Source of the DNA: an uncultured Eubacteriales bacterium
GTDB lineage: Bacteria; Bacillota; Clostridia; Oscillospirales; Oscillospiraceae
Assembly: GCA_900549545.1 (NCBI GenBank)
Contig: URPA01000066.1
Location: 1-10,208, forward strand
Length of the DNA: 10,208 nucleotides
Reading direction: 5' to 3'
Shown here piece after piece: positions 5,587-10,208 of the stretch (position 1 is the stretch's first letter; each line of letters begins with the position of its first letter). The notes under the pieces were generated by a model. The model saw nothing but the letters and a program-made list of their open reading frames with translations, ran no database searches and was not told the origin of the DNA. A program made the translations under genes and the position numbers.

Positions 5587-7356
5587 ATGAGCGGAATTAT
5601 CACCAAAGTTTCCGGCCCGCTTGTGGTTGCCGAGGGCTTGGCGGACGCTAACGTCTCCGACGTTGTGCGTGTCGGCTCTCAGCATCTCATAGGCGAGATA
5701 CTTAATATGACCGGCGACAAGGCCTCCATCCAGGTCTATGAGGAGACCTCCGGCCTTGGCCCCGGCGCCGTCGTGGAAACCACCGGTATGCCCATGTCCG
5801 TTGAGCTTGGACCCGGCATGCTGGACAATATCTATGACGGTATCCAGCGCCCCCTGCCCGAGATGCGCGCCCAGTCCGGCGACTGCATCAGCCGCGGCAT
5901 CAACGTCCCCGCGCTCAACCGCGAGAAGAAGTGGGACTTTGTGCCTGTTGCCAAATATGGCGACATGGTCGGCCCCGGCGACGTGCTCGGCACCGTGCAG
6001 GAGACCAGCGCCATTCTCCACAAGATAATGGTCCCCGCCGGCATTTCCGGCCAGGTCCTCAGCGTTGAGAGCGGCGAGCACGTTGTCACCGATGTCATTG
6101 CCGTCGTCAGAGACGACAAGGGCGAGGAGCATAAGCTCACCATGATCCAGCACTGGCCCGTCCGTATCGCCAGACCCTACGCGGGCAAGTATGTGCCCAG
6201 CCGCCCCATGAACAGCGGCCAGCGCATTATCGACACCATGTTCCCCATCGCCAAGGGCGGTACCGCCGCAGTCCCCGGCCCCTTCGGCTCCGGCAAGACC
6301 GTCGTGCAGCACCAGCTTGCAAAGTGGTCCGACGTTGACATTGTTATCTACATCGGCTGCGGCGAGCGCGGCAATGAAATGACCGACGTTCTTATGGAGT
6401 TCCCCGAGCTCAAGGACCCCCGCAACGGCGAGCCTCTGATGAAGCGCACCGTGCTTATCGCGAACACCTCCGATATGCCTGTTGCCGCGCGTGAGGCATC
6501 CATCTACACCGGTATCACTATCGCCGAGTACTTCCGCGACATGGGCTATGACGTCGCCGTTCTGGCTGACTCCACCTCCCGCTGGGCCGAGGCTCTGCGT
6601 GAGATGTCCGGCCGTCTGGAAGAGATGCCCGGCGAAGAGGGCTACCCCGCCTACCTCGCCTCCCGCCTTGCTCAGTTCTATGAGCGCGCCGGCTGCGTCC
6701 AGTGCCTTGGCGCTGAGGACCGCCGCGGCTCCGTCACCGCTATCGGCGCCGTGTCCCCTCCGGGCGGCGACATTTCCGAGCCTGTCTCTCAGGCCACCAT
6801 GCGTATAGTCAAGGTGTTTTGGGCGCTCGACTCCAGCCTTGCCTATGCCCGTCACTTCCCGGCTATCAACTGGCTGACCTCCTACTCTCTGTATGTTGAC
6901 ACCCTGCGCCCCTGGTACACCGAGCAGTTCGGCGAGACATACATGAAGAACCGCGAGAAGGCCATGCACATCCTTCAGGAGGAGAGCGAGCTTCAGGAGA
7001 TCGTCCGCCTTGTCGGTCAGGACGCGCTGTCCCCCGCGGACAGACTCACCATGGAGACTGCCAAGATGATCCGCGAGGACTTCCTTCAGCAGAACGCCTT
7101 CGTGGACGAGGACGCGTATTCCTCCTACGCAAAGCAGTTCAGACTCCTTGACATCATCCTCCATTATGACGCCATCTGCCGTGACGCGCTTGATAAGGGC
7201 GCGGATATGGATAGCCTGTTCGTCATCTCCGCCCGTGAGAAGATCGGCCGCGCCAAGATGGCAGACGTCAAGACCTTCGAGGCCGATTATGCCGCGATTA
7301 CCGAGCTGATGGAGAAGGAAGTTCAGGACATCATTGCCGGAGGTGAGGAAGAATGA
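5587..7356 (+). CDS. ntpA: V/A-type ATPase catalytic subunit A
   Basis: A 589-residue catalytic subunit of the A3B3 head, which hydrolyses or makes ATP at the A-B interface. The N-terminal beta-barrel (residues 1-70) is followed by the bulge domain specific to subunit A (about 110-190). The nucleotide domain carries the P-loop GPFGSGKT at 231-238 with Lys237. The catalytic glutamate is Glu260 in CGERGNE, and the Walker B strand ends at Asp328 in VAVLADSTSRW. A C-terminal helical domain completes the usual length. The ATG at 5587 follows AAGGAAGG (5571-5578). An ATG-TAA immediately upstream (5581-5586) is too close to that site to be the true start. The stop overlaps the ntpB ATG (ATGA). Leucine codons include many CTT (16 of 41 by hand count), in contrast to the later genes. 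Confidence 0.98.
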   Translation: MSGIITKVSGPLVVAEGLADANVSDVVRVGSQHLIGEILNMTGDKASIQVYEETSGLGPGAVVETTGMPMSVELGPGMLDNIYDGIQRPLPEMRAQSGDCISRGINVPALNREKKWDFVPVAKYGDMVGPGDVLGTVQETSAILHKIMVPAGISGQVLSVESGEHVVTDVIAVVRDDKGEEHKLTMIQHWPVRIARPYAGKYVPSRPMNSGQRIIDTMFPIAKGGTAAVPGPFGSGKTVVQHQLAKWSDVDIVIYIGCGERGNEMTDVLMEFPELKDPRNGEPLMKRTVLIANTSDMPVAAREASIYTGITIAEYFRDMGYDVAVLADSTSRWAEALREMSGRLEEMPGEEGYPAYLASRLAQFYERAGCVQCLGAEDRRGSVTAIGAVSPPGGDISEPVSQATMRIVKVFWALDSSLAYARHFPAINWLTSYSLYVDTLRPWYTEQFGETYMKNREKAMHILQEESELQEIVRLVGQDALSPADRLTMETAKMIREDFLQQNAFVDEDAYSSYAKQFRLLDIILHYDAICRDALDKGADMDSLFVISAREKIGRAKMADVKTFEADYAAITELMEKEVQDIIAGGEEE

Positions 7357-8735
7357 TCAAAGAGTATAAGACTATAAGAGAGATCGCCAGCCCCCTGATG
7401 GTCGTCAGCAATGTTGAGGGCGTCACCTATGACGAGCTGGGCGAGATAGAGCTTCCCAACGGCGAAGTACGCCGCTGCAAGGTGCTTGAGGTCGAGGGCG
7501 ACAAGGCTGTTGTGCAGCTGTTCGAGGCTGCGCAGGGCATCAACCTTGCCCAGTCCAAGGTCCGCTTCCTCGGCCACCCGCAGGAGCTGGCCGTTTCCGA
7601 GGATATGCTCGGCCGCGTTTTCAACGGCATGGGCCAGCCCATCGACGGCGGCCCGGACATCCTGCCCGAGGAATACCGGGACATCAACGGCCTGCCTATG
7701 AACCCGGCAGCCCGTGACTACCCCAACGAGTTCATCCAGACCGGCGTCAGCACCATCGACGGGCTGAACACCCTGGTCCGCGGCCAGAAGCTGCCCATCT
7801 TCTCCGGCTCCGGTCTGCCCCACGCCAATCTGGCGGCCCAGATCGCCCGGCAGGCCAAGGTGATCGGAGACGACACCTCCAAGTTTGCCGTGGTGTTCGC
7901 CGCCATCGGCATCACCTTTGAGGAGTCGGAGTTCTTCGTCAGCGAGTTCAAGCGCACCGGCGCCATCGACCGGACGGTCATGTTTTCGAACCTGGCCAAC
8001 GACCCGGCGGTGGAGCGCATCGCCACCCCCCGGATGGCCCTGACCGCCGCGGAGTATCTGGCCTTTGAGAAGGATATGCACGTGCTGGTCATCATGACTG
8101 ACATCACCAACTACGCCGAGGCATTGCGGGAGGTCTCCGCCGCCAAGAAGGAGGTCCCCGGCCGCCGCGGCTTCCCCGGGTATCTGTACACGAACCTGGC
8201 CACCATCTACGAGCGGGCCGGCCGCCAGCTGGGGAAGAAGGGCTCCATCACGCTGATCCCCATTCTGACCATGCCGGAGGATGACAAGACCCACCCGATC
8301 CCCGACCTGACGGGCTATATCACCGAGGGGCAGATCATCCTCAGCCGGGAGCTGTACCGCAAGGGCATCCACCCGCCGGTGGACGTGTTGCCGTCTCTGA
8401 GCCGTCTGAAGGACAAGGGCATCGGCGAGGGCAAGACCCGGGAAGACCACTCCGGCACCATGAACCAGCTGTTCGCGGCCTACTCCACCGGCAAGGACAA
8501 CAAGGAATTGATGTCCATTCTGGGCGAGGCGGCTCTGACGCCCACGGACCTGCTGTACGCCAAATTTGCCGACGAGTTTGAGAAGCGGTATGTGAACCAG
8601 GGCTACGAGGAGAACCGTTCCATCCAGGAGACGCTGGACCTGGGCTGGGAGCTGCTGAGTATCCTGCCCAAGAGCGAGCTGAAGCGAATCAAGCCGGAGT
8701 ATATCGAAAAGTACTGGCCCAAGAAGGAGCTGTGA
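7353..8735 (+). CDS. ntpB: V/A-type ATPase subunit B (regulatory head subunit)
   Basis: A 460-residue non-catalytic partner of subunit A, with the family's normal length and fold. The usual P-loop is replaced by SGSGLPH at 151-157, as expected for B subunits. Arg351 in LPSLSRLKDKG is the arginine finger that reaches into the A active site; E. hirae has Arg350. The start overlaps the ntpA stop in ATGA, with GGAGGTGA (7339-7346) 6 nt upstream, so A and B are made in step. Oddity: codons before about 7620 resemble the upstream genes (CTT, GTT, ATA, AGA). Afterwards leucine is nearly all CTG, CGG becomes common, and CTT, GTT and ATA vanish. The protein itself is intact across this point, so any junction kept the reading frame. 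Confidence 0.98.
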   Translation: MIKEYKTIREIASPLMVVSNVEGVTYDELGEIELPNGEVRRCKVLEVEGDKAVVQLFEAAQGINLAQSKVRFLGHPQELAVSEDMLGRVFNGMGQPIDGGPDILPEEYRDINGLPMNPAARDYPNEFIQTGVSTIDGLNTLVRGQKLPIFSGSGLPHANLAAQIARQAKVIGDDTSKFAVVFAAIGITFEESEFFVSEFKRTGAIDRTVMFSNLANDPAVERIATPRMALTAAEYLAFEKDMHVLVIMTDITNYAEALREVSAAKKEVPGRRGFPGYLYTNLATIYERAGRQLGKKGSITLIPILTMPEDDKTHPIPDLTGYITEGQIILSRELYRKGIHPPVDVLPSLSRLKDKGIGEGKTREDHSGTMNQLFAAYSTGKDNKELMSILGEAALTPTDLLYAKFADEFEKRYVNQGYEENRSIQETLDLGWELLSILPKSELKRIKPEYIEKYWPKKEL

Positions 8736-8884
8736 GCCCCTTCCGGGGACCCCGGGATTTTGGCGGCCGCCCTCTCTTGGCTGCGGCCCATGATGAGGAT
8801 TTGCCACGCGTCTGCTGCGGCGCGGAGGCGCTGGGCCGCTAACCGCGGGCTCCCAGGCCAGGATGGAAAGAAGGCGATTGACAG
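8736..8884 (+). other. GC-rich B-D intercistronic spacer
   Basis: The spacer is GC-rich with overlapping inverted repeats. CCGGGG/CCCCGG flank one base at 8743-8755 and are followed by ATTTT. CCCC (8737-8740) could instead pair with GGGG (8745-8748). The palindrome GGCGGCCGCC lies at 8762-8771, and GGCCGC (8765-8770) can pair with GCGGCC (8783-8788). No convincing gene or promoter is visible. The ribosome site AGAAGG (8869-8874) for ntpD closes the spacer. A weak terminator or attenuator just after ntpB is possible. Confidence 0.4.
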
Positions 8885-9577
8885 ATGCCCAATATCACGG
8901 TCAACCCCACCCGGATGGAGCTCACCCGCCTGAAGGGCAAGCTCCGCACTGCCCAGCGGGGCCACAAGCTGCTGAAAGACAAGCGCGACGAGCTGATGAA
9001 GCAGTTTCTGGACACGGTGCGGGAGGTCCGCGCTCTGCGGCAGGAGGTGGAGGAGGAGCTGATGACAGTCCACGGCGCCTTCACCGTGGCCTCCGCGCTC
9101 ATGAGTTCCCAGGCGCTGGAACAGGCGCTGCTGGACCCCAAGCAGAGTGTGAAGCTGACGCAGACCACCAAAAATATCATGTCGGTCAACGTGCCGGTGT
9201 ATGATTTCCAGACGCAGACCCGGTCTGACGCGGACATCTACCCTTACGGGTTCGCGGCCACCTCCGGCGAGCTGGACACGGCCGTGGACGCCCTGGGAAA
9301 GGTGTTCCGGAAGATGCTGAAGCTGGCGGAAGTGGAGAAATCCGCCCAGTTGATGGCGGAGGAGATCGAAAAGACCCGCCGCCGGGTGAACGCTCTGGAG
9401 TACGTGGTGATCCCCAACACCCAGGACGCCATCCGGTATATCACCATGAAGCTGGACGAGAACGACCGGGCCACCACCACCCGTTTGATGAAGGTGAAGG
9501 ATATGCTGCTGCAGCAGTCCATCGAGGAACAGCGGCAGCGGGACGCGGAAGTGCTGGAGCGGTTCCGGGAGGCTTGA
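8885..9577 (+). CDS. ntpD: V/A-type ATPase subunit D (central shaft)
   Basis: A 230-residue protein forming the long coiled-coil shaft that turns inside the A3B3 head. The N-terminal family signature is clear (VNPTRMELTRLKGKL, then RGHKLLKDKRDEL), giving the first shaft helix at residues 8-70. The C-terminal helix includes 'RRRVNALEYVVIPN', also characteristic. The length is normal. The ATG at 8885 has AGAAGG about 10 nt upstream. Codon choice is of the downstream type: no CTT, and CGG is the main arginine codon (13 by hand count). It lies 149 nt after ntpB, a looser link than in the first part of the operon, and a strong stem follows its stop. Confidence 0.97.
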   Translation: MPNITVNPTRMELTRLKGKLRTAQRGHKLLKDKRDELMKQFLDTVREVRALRQEVEEELMTVHGAFTVASALMSSQALEQALLDPKQSVKLTQTTKNIMSVNVPVYDFQTQTRSDADIYPYGFAATSGELDTAVDALGKVFRKMLKLAEVEKSAQLMAEEIEKTRRRVNALEYVVIPNTQDAIRYITMKLDENDRATTTRLMKVKDMLLQQSIEEQRQRDAEVLERFREA

Positions 9578-9585
9578 CGAAATAC

Positions 9586-9623
9586 GCAAAGCGGTGTAGG
9601 ATAATAACGCTACACCGCTTTGC
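9586..9623 (+). terminator. 14-bp stem after ntpD, likely operon terminator
   Basis: GCAAAGCGGTGTAG (9586-9599) pairs perfectly with CTACACCGCTTTGC (9610-9623) around a 10-base AT-rich loop, beginning 8 nt after the ntpD stop. The tail TGCGTTTAACG has only three consecutive T, so termination may be partial or the stem may act in RNA stability. Position and stem strength make an operon end the best reading. Confidence 0.55.
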
Positions 9624-9658
9624 TGCGTTTAACGCGTTAGAAAGGAAGAAAAGCAACT

Positions 9659-10208
9659 ATGCATTGCGTGACAAACATCCACGAGGACCTGTACTGGCTG
9701 GGAGGCTCTGACCGGCAGCTGGCGAAGTTTGAGAATGTGTTTCCCATTCCCCGGGGCGTCAGCTATAACGCCTATCTGGTGCTGGATGAGAAGACCGTCC
9801 TGCTGGACACGGTGGACAAGGCCGTGGGGGAGCGGTTCTTCGAGAACCTGGAGTTTGCCCTGGCCGGCCGGCCCCTGGACTATGTGGTGGTGAATCACAT
9901 GGAGCCGGACCACTGCGCCACCCTGGGCGAGCTGCTGCGCCGCTGGCCGGGCGCCCAGGTGGTGGCCAACGCCAAGACTGTCCCCATGGTCAGCCAGTTT
10001 TTTGACTGTGATATCTCCAACCGGGCTGTGGTGGTGAAGGAGGGGGATACCCTCTGCACCGGCCGCCACACCTTCACCTTCCTGATGGCCCCCATGGTCC
10101 ACTGGCCGGAGGTGATGGTGACCTATGACGCCGCCGACAAGGTGCTGTTCTCCGCCGACGCCTTCGGCACCTTCGGCGCCCTCAACGGCATCCTGTTCGC
10201 CGACGAGG
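9659..10208 (+). CDS. fprA: Flavodiiron protein (FprA-type A flavoprotein), 5' part
   Basis: The first 183 codons are present; the gene runs off the window. Flavodiiron proteins reduce O2 to water and/or NO to N2O in the cytoplasm of anaerobes, protecting them from oxidative or nitrosative stress. The fragment is the metallo-beta-lactamase-like diiron domain. The iron-ligand motif HMEPDH is at residues 80-85 (ligands His80, Glu82, Asp84), followed by His148 in APMVHWPE and Asp167 in LFSADAFGTFG. This spacing matches known FprA enzymes. The last histidine ligand and the C-terminal flavodoxin domain would lie beyond the window. The start is ATG 9659 with AAAGGAAG (9641-9648) 10 nt upstream. It follows the stem after ntpD, so it is probably a separate unit or served by readthrough. 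Codon use matches ntpD. Confidence 0.93.
   Translation, partial: MHCVTNIHEDLYWLGGSDRQLAKFENVFPIPRGVSYNAYLVLDEKTVLLDTVDKAVGERFFENLEFALAGRPLDYVVVNHMEPDHCATLGELLRRWPGAQVVANAKTVPMVSQFFDCDISNRAVVVKEGDTLCTGRHTFTFLMAPMVHWPEVMVTYDAADKVLFSADAFGTFGALNGILFADE

Noticed and set aside
5460..5651. 63-residue frame between ntpG and ntpA
   Set aside because: It starts at TTG inside a hairpin, overlaps the ntpA start in another frame, and has no family resemblance.
5407..7164. 585-residue minus-strand open frame opposite ntpA
   Set aside because: Shadow of the ntpA codon pattern; its composition (Gly/His/Val/Asp-rich repeats) is typical of antisense translation.
7323..8807. 494-residue minus-strand open frame opposite ntpB
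   Set aside because: Shadow of ntpB; no ribosome site or family resemblance.

Overview
The window is almost entirely one operon for a bacterial V/A-type (rotary, vacuolar-like) ATPase, followed by the 5' part of a flavodiiron protein gene. GC-rich coding sequence, strong Shine-Dalgarno sites, a consensus sigma-A promoter and a hairpin-rich intergenic repeat ahead of the operon suggest an anaerobic Gram-positive of the Clostridia. A gut Oscillospiraceae/Ruminococcaceae-type organism is most likely. This placement is inferred from style and gene content, not from a marker gene.

Layout: 1-143 is a composite repeat made of four short hairpins. 144-649 is a non-coding upstream region with a perfect consensus promoter (308-336), a second good promoter (433-461) overlapped by an imperfect palindrome (453-476), and a GC-rich leader. 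650-9577 carries nine genes on the + strand in the order stalk G/H-like, I, K, E, C, F, A, B, D. This matches the Enterococcus hirae ntpF-I-K-E-C-G-A-B-D order. Many junctions are tight: 1 nt between ntpF and ntpI, an 8-nt overlap between ntpC and ntpG, and a 4-nt ATGA overlap between ntpA and ntpB. Three spacers are larger: K-E (99 nt), F-A (130 nt, with hairpins) and B-D (149 nt, GC-rich). A 14-bp stem follows ntpD, and then comes a partial fprA-like gene (9659 to the window end).

The products form a complete rotary machine. A and B form the catalytic head, D and F the central shaft, C the socket on the rotor ring, K the ion-carrying ring, I the stator membrane subunit, and E with the G/H-like coiled coil the peripheral stalk. 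Subunit K carries the residues that bind Na+ in the E. hirae ring, so a sodium-coupled enzyme is predicted. The ntpH and ntpJ genes that end the E. hirae operon are absent here.

The most notable signal is an abrupt change of codon usage inside ntpB at about 7620-7680. Upstream genes use CTT, GTT and ATA freely. From that point to the window end these codons disappear, in the rest of ntpB, in ntpD and in the flavodiiron gene. This looks like a recombination junction or an assembly chimera. I see no unknown defence or mobile system.
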